From Streptomyces sp. SID8352 (GTDB lineage: Bacteria; Actinomycetota; Actinomycetes; Streptomycetales; Streptomycetaceae), in NCBI RefSeq assembly GCF_009862265.1, contig NZ_WWGX01000089.1:83895-147894 (forward strand): a stretch of DNA of 64,000 nt, given 5' to 3'. This document shows, one piece after another, positions 17,186-24,451 of this stretch. Made by a program: the position numbers and the translations under genes. How positions within the stretch are numbered: the stretch's first letter is position 1; every line of letters begins with the position of its first letter. A model generated the notes under the pieces. The model saw nothing but the letters and a program-made list of their open reading frames with translations. It had not been told where the DNA came from and made no database searches.

Positions 17186-18625
17186 ATGAGCACTACAGCG
17201 CAGATCGGCGTCACCGGGCTCGCGGTCATGGGCCGCAACCTCGCCCGCAATTTCGCCCGCAACGGCTACACGGTGGCGGTGCACAACCGCACCGTGGCGC
17301 GCACGCACGCGCTGGTGGAGGAGTTCGGCGACGAGGGCGAGTTCATCGCCGCGGAGACCGCGAAGGACTTCGTGGCGGCGCTGGAGCGCCCCCGACGCCT
17401 GGTGATCATGGTGAAGGCCGGTGGTCCCACGGACGCGGTGATCGAGGAGTTCGCCCCGCTGCTGGAACCGGGCGACATGATCATCGACGGCGGCAACGCG
17501 CACTTCGCGGACACCCGGCGCCGTGAGCAGGCGCTGCGCGAGCAGGGCATCCACTTCGTCGGCACCGGCATCTCGGGCGGCGAGGAGGGCGCGCTGAACG
17601 GCCCGAGCATCATGCCGGGCGGCTCCACGGAGTCGTACGGCTCGCTGGGCCCGATGCTGGAGCGGATCTCGGCGAAGGCGGAGGACGGGGCGCCCTGTGT
17701 GACGCACGTCGGTCCGGACGGCGCCGGCCACTTCGTGAAGATGGTCCACAACGGCATCGAGTACGCCGACATGCAGCTCATCGGCGAGGCGTACCAACTC
17801 CTGCGGGACGTGGCCGGGTACTCCCCCGCCCGGATCGCGGAGATCTTCCGCACCTGGAACACCGGCCGGCTGGACTCGTACCTGATCGAGATCACCGCGG
17901 AGGTGCTGTCCCACGTCGACGCGGCGACCGGCCGGCCGTTCGTGGACGTGGTGGTGGACCAGGCGGAGCAGAAGGGCACCGGCCGCTGGACGGTGCAGAT
18001 CGCGCTGGACCTGGGGGTCCCGGTGTCCGGCATCGCCGAGGCGGTGTTCGCGCGGTCCCTGTCCGGGCACGCGGCGCTGCGGGAGGCCTCGCGGGGGCTC
18101 GCGGGTCCGTCGGCCTCGCCGCTGGGCGAGGAGGAGGCCGCGGCCTTCGCGGACCGGGTCGAGCAGGCGCTGTACGCGTCGAAGATCGTCTCGTACACCC
18201 AGGGCTTCCACGAGATCGCCTCGGGCAGCGAGGAGTACGGCTGGGACATCGACCTGGGCGCGGTCTCGGCGATCTGGCGCGGCGGCTGCATCATCCGGGC
18301 GGCGTTCCTGGACCGCATCCGCGCCGCCTACGACGCCCGGCCCGACCTGCCCAGCCTGCTGTCGGACGAGACGTTCGCGCGGGAGATCGCGGACGCCCAG
18401 GACGACTGGCGCGAGGTGCTGGTCGCGGCGACCCGGCAGGGCGTGCCGACGCCGGGCTTCGCGGCGGCCCTCGCGTACTACGACGCCCTGCGGGCCGAGC
18501 GGCTCCCGGCGGCGCTGACGCAGGGGCAGCGGGACTACTTCGGCGCGCACACCTACCGGCGGACGGACCGGGAGGGCTCGTTCCACACGCTGTGGGGCCA
18601 GGACCGGTCGGAAGTCTCCGCGTAG
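17186..18625 (+). CDS. gnd: 6-phosphogluconate dehydrogenase, decarboxylating
   Basis: This pentose-phosphate enzyme oxidises 6-phosphogluconate to ribulose-5-phosphate and CO2, yielding NADPH. The 479-residue length is that of the long, E. coli-type enzyme. The Rossmann start is IGVTGLAVMGRNLARNF; substrate motifs are GGNAHFADTRRR, TGISGGEEGA and the catalytic lysine block HFVKMVHNGIEYAD. The late IWRGGCIIRA and the C-terminal QRDYFGAHTYRRTD tail match the family. ATG 17186 follows AGGAG. A strong hairpin directly downstream should end transcription. Streptomyces often carry two Gnd types; the other is not in this window. Confidence 0.97.
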   Translation: MSTTAQIGVTGLAVMGRNLARNFARNGYTVAVHNRTVARTHALVEEFGDEGEFIAAETAKDFVAALERPRRLVIMVKAGGPTDAVIEEFAPLLEPGDMIIDGGNAHFADTRRREQALREQGIHFVGTGISGGEEGALNGPSIMPGGSTESYGSLGPMLERISAKAEDGAPCVTHVGPDGAGHFVKMVHNGIEYADMQLIGEAYQLLRDVAGYSPARIAEIFRTWNTGRLDSYLIEITAEVLSHVDAATGRPFVDVVVDQAEQKGTGRWTVQIALDLGVPVSGIAEAVFARSLSGHAALREASRGLAGPSASPLGEEEAAAFADRVEQALYASKIVSYTQGFHEIASGSEEYGWDIDLGAVSAIWRGGCIIRAAFLDRIRAAYDARPDLPSLLSDETFAREIADAQDDWREVLVAATRQGVPTPGFAAALAYYDALRAERLPAALTQGQRDYFGAHTYRRTDREGSFHTLWGQDRSEVSA

Positions 18626-18638
18626 GGGTGGTGCCGAC

Positions 18639-18671
18639 GGGCCCCGCTCCGGTTCCGGGGCGGGGCCCTTT
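18639..18671 (+). terminator. rho-independent-like terminator of gnd
   Basis: A GC hairpin with arms GGGCCCCGC (18639-18647) and GCGGGGCCC (18660-18668) is followed by a short TTT run, 14 bases after the gnd stop codon. Confidence 0.8.
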
Positions 18672-18983
18672 CCACGTTTTGGGGCAGGCGCACTCCGGGG
18701 TTCCGGAGCGGGCCTTCCGGCGGGGACCCCTCGGGCCGGTGGGAGCGCCCGCGGTCCGGGGCGTGCCGTGGGGCTGCGGGCCCGTACCCGCCGTTGGGCC
18801 GGGCGGGGCCGCCCGTCGGGACGCGGGCCCAGGGCTCCGCGCCGGTGCGCCGGGGTGCCGAGCTTGGTGCCGGAAGCCGGGAGCCCGGGGCGGGTGTGCG
18901 GGAGCCCCGGCCGGGGTGCCCGGAGCCCGGGGGCTCCGGGCGAAGTCCCGCGCCCCGGACCCGGCGTCCTGGCGGGGCTCAGG
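18672..18983. other. intergenic region, nothing recognised
   Basis: Gly/Arg-rich open frames only, with repeated GAGCCCGGG/GGGGTGCC words. No ribosome-binding site, hairpin or motif stands out. Confidence 0.5.
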
Positions 18984-19271
18984 TCATCGCCGCGCGGTCC
19001 GGGTGAGCGGCGGGCCGGGCTCGGGGTTCGGCACGGGTTCGGGTCCCGGCGGGATCGGGGACGGCGAGGGCTCCGGAGGCCCCGGGGGCGGAGGCTGCGG
19101 GCCCGGCGGCGGTGTGGGCCGCGGGCCCGGCCCGGGTCCCGGGGGCGGCGGGGGCACGGGCCCCGGCGGCTCGGGAGGCGGTCCCGGGGCGGGGCGGGGC
19201 TCCGGCTCCGGGCCGGGGGCGGGCCCCGGTGTGGGGCCCGGCGGTACGGGGTCCGGGTGGGGGTCGGTCAT
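18984..19271 (-). CDS. proline-rich repetitive small protein
   Basis: A 95-codon frame starts at ATG 19271, seven bases after GGAGGA, which is strong support for translation. Nearly half of the residues are proline, arranged as Pro-Gly and Pro-Glu blocks (PGPTPGPAPGPEPEPRP), with a basic end TRTARR. It has no signal peptide or membrane span. The composition suggests an extended polyproline-type coil, and translation would be expected to need EF-P. Function unknown. A similar composition can arise in non-coding GC-rich repeats, so I rely on the ribosome-binding site. Confidence 0.5.
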   Translation of the reverse strand: MTDPHPDPVPPGPTPGPAPGPEPEPRPAPGPPPEPPGPVPPPPPGPGPGPRPTPPPGPQPPPPGPPEPSPSPIPPGPEPVPNPEPGPPLTRTARR

Positions 19272-19623
19272 GGCGCTGTCCTCCGGCCTGTCGGTCGACT
19301 CGGGCTCTGGACCTGTCCCCCGCCTACCCGGCCCCCGGTACCCCAGTCACGCCCCCGGGTGAACGCCCCGGACCCGGGTGGCGCAGGGGGCGCACGCCGT
19401 CGCGCGGAGCGGGCGGGGGCGCGGCACGACGGGGCCGGCCCTGTGCCTTCGTCTTCCGCTTCCTTCCGCGCGGGCGCGCGCGGGGCGCGAACGGGCGCGA
19501 GCGGCAGCGAGGGCCCGCCCGCGTGCGCCCGCGCGGAATCCGCCGGGGCCGTGGGCTGGGCGGGACGACGCCGATCGCCCGACGTACCGCGGCCGGTCCG
19601 CGGAGGGACCGGCCGGTGCCGGG
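19272..19623. other. intergenic region, nothing recognised
   Basis: This 352-base gap lies between the proline-rich gene and the GNAT gene. It carries only Arg/Ala-rich frames with no supporting signals. Confidence 0.5.
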
Positions 19624-19968
19624 TCAGAAGCGGTCCGGGTGGGCCTTGAGCCAGTCCTTGGCGGCGCGCAGCAGGTCCGGATCGGGCGTGGGCGCCTCGT
19701 CCGGGTGGCGTTCGGCCCACTTCACGACGTAGGGGCAGAGCGGGGCGACCACGGTCCCCTCGCGACGGGCCGTGGCATACAGCTCGCGGGCCAGTGAGCC
19801 CGCGATGCCCCGGCCCTCGTGGGCGGGCTCGACGACCGTGTGCACGGGGACGAGGGCGCTGCCGGGGGAATCGAGGACGAAGTACTCGACGCGGCCGACC
19901 ACCTGGCCGTCCTCCAGCGCCTCCAGGCGTCCGGCGGACCGGTCGTCGCGGATCTCGATGTCGCTCAT
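19624..19968 (-). CDS. small GNAT-like acetyltransferase (YidJ/YjdJ type)
   Basis: The 114-residue protein is a minimal GNAT fold: IEIRDDRSAGRLEALEDGQV, a beta pair with VGRVEYFVLD, the acetyl-CoA loop EPAHEGRGIAGSLARELYA, and a terminal VAPLCPYVVKWAERHPD. This short form (often called GCN5-related, COG2388) lacks the N-terminal helices of larger GNATs; substrates are unknown. ATG 19968 follows AGGAG. It lies 32 bases downstream of panD on the same strand, so the two are probably co-transcribed. Confidence 0.88.
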   Translation of the reverse strand: MSDIEIRDDRSAGRLEALEDGQVVGRVEYFVLDSPGSALVPVHTVVEPAHEGRGIAGSLARELYATARREGTVVAPLCPYVVKWAERHPDEAPTPDPDLLRAAKDWLKAHPDRF

Positions 19969-20000
19969 GGTCTCGCTCCTCGTCGCTGCGGGGCCCTGCG

Positions 20001-20420
20001 TCAGGAGGACACGGCGTGGGGGCTGCGCTCCTGGTCCGATCCGGGCACCGGTGCGGACGGATCGGCCCCGAGGGCGACGATACGGTTGCCTGCGTCGACG
20101 TGCACGATCCGGGGCCGCAGCTCCCGCGCCTCGGCGTCGGTGACCTGGGCGTAGCTGATGAGGATCACCAGGTCGCCGGGGTGCACGAGGTGGGCGGCGG
20201 CGCCGTTGATCCCGATGACCCCGGACCCGCGCTCGCCCTCGATGACGTACGTCTCCAGACGGGCACCGTTGGTGATGTCCACGATGTGCACCAGCTCGCC
20301 GGGGAGCAGATCGGCCGCGTCGAGCAGATCGGCGTCGATGGTGACGGACCCCACGTAGTGCAGGTCGGCCTGGGTGACGGTGGCGCGGTGGATCTTGGAC
20401 TTGAACATTGTACGAAACAC
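20001..20420 (-). CDS. panD: aspartate 1-decarboxylase
   Basis: PanD makes beta-alanine for pantothenate and CoA. The 139-residue proenzyme contains LHYVGSVTID; self-cleavage between Gly24 and Ser25 would create the pyruvoyl cofactor. Downstream landmarks are NGARLETYVIEGERGSG and HPGDLVILISYAQ. It starts at GTG 20420 (VFRTMFKSK) behind GGGAG. From memory, other Streptomyces PanD proteins begin MLRTMFKSK; that typical start is found not here but in the truncated copy at 35913-35945. I infer that the 5' end of this gene was replaced when the adjacent island integrated, leaving panD functional. Confidence 0.95.
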   Translation of the reverse strand: MFRTMFKSKIHRATVTQADLHYVGSVTIDADLLDAADLLPGELVHIVDITNGARLETYVIEGERGSGVIGINGAAAHLVHPGDLVILISYAQVTDAEARELRPRIVHVDAGNRIVALGADPSAPVPGSDQERSPHAVSS

Positions 20421-20541
20421 GAAGAAGCTCCCGTTTTGTCTGCTCCCTGCCTGCTTCGCAGGTCAAGGGCGGTGCCCGCAGCGTACAACCATTCGCATGT
20501 CCGGTCAGCTGTCGCCAGGTGCCTCAGGACTCGCACTGACC
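20391..20541. repeat. left copy of the panD 5'-end/leader repeat (possible attachment site)
   Basis: This segment covers the first ten panD codons and about 120 bases of leader. It is similar along its whole length to 35916-36067, including identical GATCTTGGACTTGAACAT at the panD end, a conserved hairpin region CCTGCCTGC...GCAGGTCAAGG, and CAGGACTCG-GCTGACC at the far end. The two copies lie in the same orientation about 15.5 kb apart. Confidence 0.75.
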
Positions 20542-20831
20542 CTTTGCCGGCCCTCCTGATGATCAGTCATGCCGGGATCGAACCGACCCATGCTCTCGGC
20601 TCCGACCACAAGAGGGCGTCGCAAGGCAAGCGCCTGCTCAGGGAAGGATCGGAAACGAGGACGGGCCGTCGGTGGACTGGTCCCGGGGAGTCCCCGGGTA
20701 CTTCGTCGACGACATCGACAGCCGCGCGCTGGACACACCTGCGCACAGTCCCGGACGGTGGCGTCGGGCGGCGCGAGATCGGCGCCGGGTGGGGTGCAAC
20801 CCCTCGCCCGGCATTGGTGTTTCATTCGGTG
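20421..20831. other. panD leader and upstream region of the sigma/ada operon
   Basis: The panD leader (minus strand) contains a CCTGC-TTC-GCAGG hairpin at 20450-20462 whose stem, but not loop, is kept in the second copy at 35974-35989. The rest, toward the sigma gene, should contain the sigma/ada promoter; I could not assign its elements. A short palindrome CTGATGATCAG lies near 20555-20565. Confidence 0.5.
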
Positions 20832-21425
20832 ATGGACGAGAAGGCCGAGCGGCAGTTGACCGAGCTCCTGGTGGCGAACCTCGAGGGCGGCTTCACCGAG
20901 CTGGTCAGGGTTCACGGCAGGGCGGTGTACACCTTCCTGCTCCGGGTCTCCGGTTCGGCCACCGAGGCCGACGACCTGGGGCAGGACACGTTCCTGCGCG
21001 CCTACACAGCCTTACAGGACCACGGCCCCGAGCGCCGGCGGGCTCTCAGGCCGCGTGCCTGGCTGCTCGCCATCGCGGCGAACGTGTGGCGCAACCACCT
21101 GCGCACCTGTTCCCGGCGGCCCGCCCTGGCCGGGGTGTCCGTGGATGACACCCCCGCCGCCTGGAACGACCACAACCCGGGGCCGGAAGAGCTGGCCGCC
21201 CTCGCCGACGATCGGCAGGGGCTGGTCACGGCGCTGCTGGAGCTGCCGGAGCACCACCGCACGCCCGTGGTGCTGCGGCATGTGGTGGGGCTGAGCTACA
21301 CGGAAGTGGCCGAGGTGCAGCAGTGCGCGGTCGGTACGGCCAAGGCGCAGGTGTCCCAAGGCCTGAGAACTCTGCGCCGGCTGCTGGAGCCGGAGACAGC
21401 CGTGCTGGAGGAGGTGACGCCATGA
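20832..21425 (+). CDS. ECF-type sigma factor of an alkylation-response operon
   Basis: The 197-residue protein has region 2 with RVHGRAVYTFLLRVSGSATE and DDLGQDTFLRAYTAL, then RAWLLAIAANVWRNHLR, and region 4 with LLELPEHHRTPVVLRHVVG and YTEVAEVQQCAVGTAKAQVS. ATG 20832 has a weak ribosome-binding site. Its stop codon overlaps the start of the next gene (ATGA), the arrangement typical of a sigma factor and its regulator. The following gene is an O6-methylguanine methyltransferase/Ada-zinc fusion. I infer that this sigma factor controls the repair genes to 23689, possibly in response to DNA methylation. No separate classical anti-sigma gene is present. Confidence 0.92.
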   Translation: MDEKAERQLTELLVANLEGGFTELVRVHGRAVYTFLLRVSGSATEADDLGQDTFLRAYTALQDHGPERRRALRPRAWLLAIAANVWRNHLRTCSRRPALAGVSVDDTPAAWNDHNPGPEELAALADDRQGLVTALLELPEHHRTPVVLRHVVGLSYTEVAEVQQCAVGTAKAQVSQGLRTLRRLLEPETAVLEEVTP

Positions 21426-22216
21426 AGAGCGACCACGAGGCACCGGACGCGGCCCAGCCCGAGCTGGCCGGGCTCACCGCAGAACCACCGGCGGACTTCG
21501 CCGTGCGCGTGCTGCGGCGCGTCGGCGTTCCGCGCGAGACCTACGACACCTATGTCCGCCTCGACACGGCCGTCGGCGGCCTCTTCGTGGCGGCGAGCCC
21601 GGAGGCGGTGACCGGCGCCGCGCTGGACACGGGCGGGCTGACCGCGACGGCCTTCGAAGAGCTGCACCGTGCCCGGACCGGCCGTTCGGCCCTGCGGTCG
21701 GCCAGGCCGTTCCCGGGCGTCGCCACCGCAGTGCGGACCGGACGCGCCCGGCGGCTGCACATCGACTTGTCCCCGTACGGCTCGGTGGAACGGGCGGTGC
21801 TGGAGGCAGTCCGCGCCGTCCCTGTCGGGCAGCTGCGCCCGGTCGGCTGGATCGCCCAGGAGGCCAGGACGGCGCCGGAGGCCGTGGTCGGGGCCCTGGC
21901 CCAGAACCCGGCCGCGGTACTGATCCCCTGCCACCGCGTGACGTACGACAACGGCACACCTTGCGACGCCGCCCACCTCCCCGGCGTGGGGGACGCGCTG
22001 CGCGCCACAGAGGGCATCGACCTGCGGCGGATGGCGGAACTGCACCGGCGCGGAGTGGTGTTCCTCGGCAGCGACACGACACGGATCTACTGCCACCCGA
22101 CCTGCGCCCACGCCCGCCGCATCACCCCGCCCCACCAGGTGCCGTTCCGTACCGCGCGCGAAGCCGGACTGGCCGGGTACCGCGCCTGCAAGAGCTGTCG
22201 GCCCGTCACCGTGTGA
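21422..22216 (+). CDS. O6-methylguanine-DNA methyltransferase fused to a C-terminal Ada zinc domain
   Basis: The 264-residue protein has an MGMT core at ~42-195 with the methyl-accepting motif PCHR (Cys170). The Ada-type zinc domain follows at ~211-262, with all four cysteines (YCHPTC: Cys224, Cys228; ACKSC: Cys256, Cys259). In E. coli Ada the zinc domain is N-terminal and takes methyl groups from phosphotriesters; here the order is reversed and the AraC helix-turn-helix is absent. It overlaps the sigma gene by 4 bases. With no DNA-binding regulator domain of its own, it may report damage to the sigma factor by protein contact; this is inference. Direct repair by suicide methyl transfer is the family function. 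Confidence 0.9.
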   Translation: MKSDHEAPDAAQPELAGLTAEPPADFAVRVLRRVGVPRETYDTYVRLDTAVGGLFVAASPEAVTGAALDTGGLTATAFEELHRARTGRSALRSARPFPGVATAVRTGRARRLHIDLSPYGSVERAVLEAVRAVPVGQLRPVGWIAQEARTAPEAVVGALAQNPAAVLIPCHRVTYDNGTPCDAAHLPGVGDALRATEGIDLRRMAELHRRGVVFLGSDTTRIYCHPTCAHARRITPPHQVPFRTAREAGLAGYRACKSCRPVTV

Positions 22217-22260
22217 CGGCCACCGGAACCCGACGTCCATGAGAAAGACGGAGTTGCATC

Positions 22261-22818
22261 GTGCGAACCAGTGACATCCCTGGCGACACCACGGCGGCGT
22301 TCGCGGTCTACCCCACGACACTGGGGCGGCTCGTGCTGGCGGCCACGACCGACTCGCTCGTGATGTGCTGCTACGGCACCCTTGAGGATGCTGTGGCCCG
22401 CGCCACCCGGTCGGGGCTGCGGACCGTCGAGGAGGAGCACGCGGATCCGGCCCCGCGGAAGGTGCTGCAGGAGGCGCGCACCCATCTTGACGCCTATCTT
22501 GTCGGCGCCCGTCGCGACTTCACCGTGCCGGTGGACCTGCGGCTTGCCACCCCGTTCAGCCGCCGGACCGTCATGGCGCTGGACGCGTTCGTGCCGTACG
22601 GGCACACCGCAACCTACGCGCAGCTGGCCGAGGCACTGGAGCGGCCGCGGGCCGGCCGCGCGGTCGGGAAGGCGCTCGGCGCCAACCCGCTCTGCGTCGT
22701 GCTGCCCTGCCACCGGATCGTCGGTTCCGGAGGCAGCCTGAACGGATACGCGGGCGGCTTGGCCGCCAAGCGTTTCCTGCTCGGTCTGGAGGCTCAGAAC
22801 AGTCCGACAGGCCCTTGA
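22261..22818 (+). CDS. ogt: methylated-DNA-[protein]-cysteine S-methyltransferase
   Basis: Ogt removes methyl groups from O6-methylguanine and O4-methylthymine by transfer to its own cysteine. The 185-residue protein has the complete signature: FVPYGHTATYAQLAEALERP, then RAVGKALGANPL, the acceptor motif LPCHRIVGSGG with Cys150, and NGYAGGLAAKRFLLGLE. It starts at GTG 22261 with GGAG upstream. It lies 44 bases after the MGMT-Ada gene in the same operon, so the operon encodes two separate O6-alkylguanine acceptors. That redundancy fits heavy exposure to a methylating agent. Confidence 0.95.
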   Translation: MRTSDIPGDTTAAFAVYPTTLGRLVLAATTDSLVMCCYGTLEDAVARATRSGLRTVEEEHADPAPRKVLQEARTHLDAYLVGARRDFTVPVDLRLATPFSRRTVMALDAFVPYGHTATYAQLAEALERPRAGRAVGKALGANPLCVVLPCHRIVGSGGSLNGYAGGLAAKRFLLGLEAQNSPTGP

Positions 22819-22912
22819 CCGGTGGGCGCCGGTAAAAGCCCCCGTCACCGGCGCCCACCGCCCTTTCCCTGTCGCCTTCGCCTTCGCCCACCCTCTTTGG
22901 AGACCCGAGCCC

Positions 22913-23689
22913 GTGAACGCCTACGACACCCCGCCACTGCCCGGGCTCACCGAGCCGGCACCCGCCGGCCTGCCGACCGCCGACAGCAACGGGCTTCCCG
23001 CGCTGCGGCACCTCGACTGGCCCGCTCTCGTGGCAGAGCTGGATGCGGACGGCGTCGCACTCACCCCGCCCCTGCTCACCCCCGGGCAGTGCGCGCAGGT
23101 GAGGGCGATGTTCGACGAACCGGGGCTGTTCCGCAGCACGGTGACGATGGCCCGGCACCGGTTCGGCGAGGGGTCATACCGCTACTTCGCCCACCCGCTG
23201 CCCGAACTGGTCCTCGCCCTGCGCCAGCAGCTGTACCCACCCCTGGCGCACATCGCCAACACCTGGGCGGCGCGGCTCGGCGAGCCGGAATTCCCCGGCC
23301 TTCACGAGGACCTCGTCGCGGCCTGCGCCGCCATGGGCCAGCACCGGCCGACCCCGCTGCTGCTGCGCTACGAGCAGGGAGGTTACAACTGCCTGCATCA
23401 GGACGTGTACGGGGACCTCACGTTCCCGCTCCAGGTGGCGGTGCTGCTGGACGAGCCGGACCGGGACTTCACCGGGGGCGAGAGCGTCTTCGTGGAGCAG
23501 CGGCCGCGCGCCCAGTCCCGGCCCATCGTCCGGCGGCCGGAACAGGGGCAGGGCCTCGTCTTCGCCGTCCACCACCGACCCGTGCGGTCCGCGCGCGGCT
23601 GGAGCCGGGTGATGCTGCGGCACGGGGTGAGCACCGTGCACAGCGGGCGGCGCCATGTCCTCGGCGTGATCTTCCATGACGCCCGGTAG
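22913..23689 (+). CDS. 2-oxoglutarate/Fe(II) dioxygenase, AlkB-like role
   Basis: The 258-residue protein has the double-stranded beta-helix motif of 2-oxoglutarate oxygenases: iron ligands His162 and Asp164 (NCLHQDVYG) and a distal His243 followed by Arg247 (STVHSGRRHVLGVIFHDA). An upstream block LLRYEQGGYN and DFTGGESVFVEQ complete the fold. It is not a canonical AlkB by sequence, but its place directly after two alkylguanine transferases suggests oxidative removal of N-alkyl lesions, or detoxification of the metabolite itself. GTG 22913 follows GGAG at 22900. It is the last gene of the cassette. Confidence 0.85.
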   Translation: MNAYDTPPLPGLTEPAPAGLPTADSNGLPALRHLDWPALVAELDADGVALTPPLLTPGQCAQVRAMFDEPGLFRSTVTMARHRFGEGSYRYFAHPLPELVLALRQQLYPPLAHIANTWAARLGEPEFPGLHEDLVAACAAMGQHRPTPLLLRYEQGGYNCLHQDVYGDLTFPLQVAVLLDEPDRDFTGGESVFVEQRPRAQSRPIVRRPEQGQGLVFAVHHRPVRSARGWSRVMLRHGVSTVHSGRRHVLGVIFHDAR

Positions 23690-24451
23690 GACCCCCGAAG
23701 TGACCGTCCCTCCCGAAAGGGCAGCTGCCGTCGAGCGCGGTGACGTCAGTGGTTACCGACGCTTCCGGGCGGGGCTGTCTCCCCGGCTGCCGGATCGTTC
23801 CTTCGCGGTACTCGGCCGCACAGAGCACGACGACGTGCGGCAGGCGCGGTCAGCCAGAACCACGGCCGCGCCGTGGGGACGAGGGCCACCACGGGACGCG
23901 GGGGTGAGCCCGGCCGAGGCGGATCTCGGGAGGAACGCCGTCGGCCCGCACATGGACGTGTTTCGTCGCGGACGGATCACGCCGCTGGAACGCGGCGTGG
24001 CCGTCCTGCCACTGCCTGGTCAGGCGGGCCACCGTCGCCGCAGGCGGTGGTGACCGCCGCGCCACCGGGGCCCACTCACGCTCGTCTCGCTCGGCGGCCG
24101 GTTCGGTTGCGCCCTGGCCGGCTTCCGCCCCCGGCGAGGCGGTGAGCACACGCCTCTCGCCCTCGCGGACGACCCACAGATCCTGAGCACTGCTCGACCA
24201 CTGCGGCGAACTTGCGTACGACCGCTGCACCGCTCTGTTCTGCCGCCTCGCCCCCGTGAGCCGGAAGTCGCTGCAACAGCGCAGGTCAGCACCGTTCCTC
24301 CCGCCCCGGAAACTGCCTCTCCCGCTGAAGAATCACTGAAGAACCACAACAACGCGGTTACGTACGGTCGCTGTGTGACGGCAGGAGGCTTCCCAGACCT
24401 GCCTCGCACCACTGTCGAACGGCGAGTCAGCGTAAGGAGCAGTGGCACTAC
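23690..24451. other. long intergenic region before the nitroso cluster
   Basis: This 762-base gap has no gene I can support. A frame near 23735-23800 (SGYRRFRAGLSPRLPDRSFAVL) weakly resembles the start of an actinobacterial transposase, which would be a remnant. The last 130 bases hold the candidate promoter/operator of the arginine methyltransferase gene. Confidence 0.5.
24325..24368 (+). promoter_or_regulatory. candidate SARP-binding repeats and promoter upstream of the sznE-like gene
   Basis: The heptamer CTGAAGA occurs at 24325-24331 and again at 24336-24342, exactly 11 bases apart; a third, degenerate unit (CAACAAC) follows at 24347-24353. TACGGT at 24363-24368 is a possible -10 element about nine bases downstream. 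Direct heptamers at one-turn spacing just upstream of -10 are the known layout of SARP activator sites, and an XRE-SARP gene lies in the cluster. Inference from pattern only. Confidence 0.45.

Noticed and set aside
20391..20541. tRNA gene as the island's attachment site
   Set aside because: No cloverleaf or T-loop consensus (GTTCGANNC with flanking stems) is present at either boundary; the shared sequence is the panD start and leader.
23676..24053. Plus-strand 125-codon frame after the 2-oxoglutarate oxygenase gene
   Set aside because: Only a 20-residue stretch faintly recalls a transposase start. The frame overlaps the preceding gene and lacks a ribosome-binding site.
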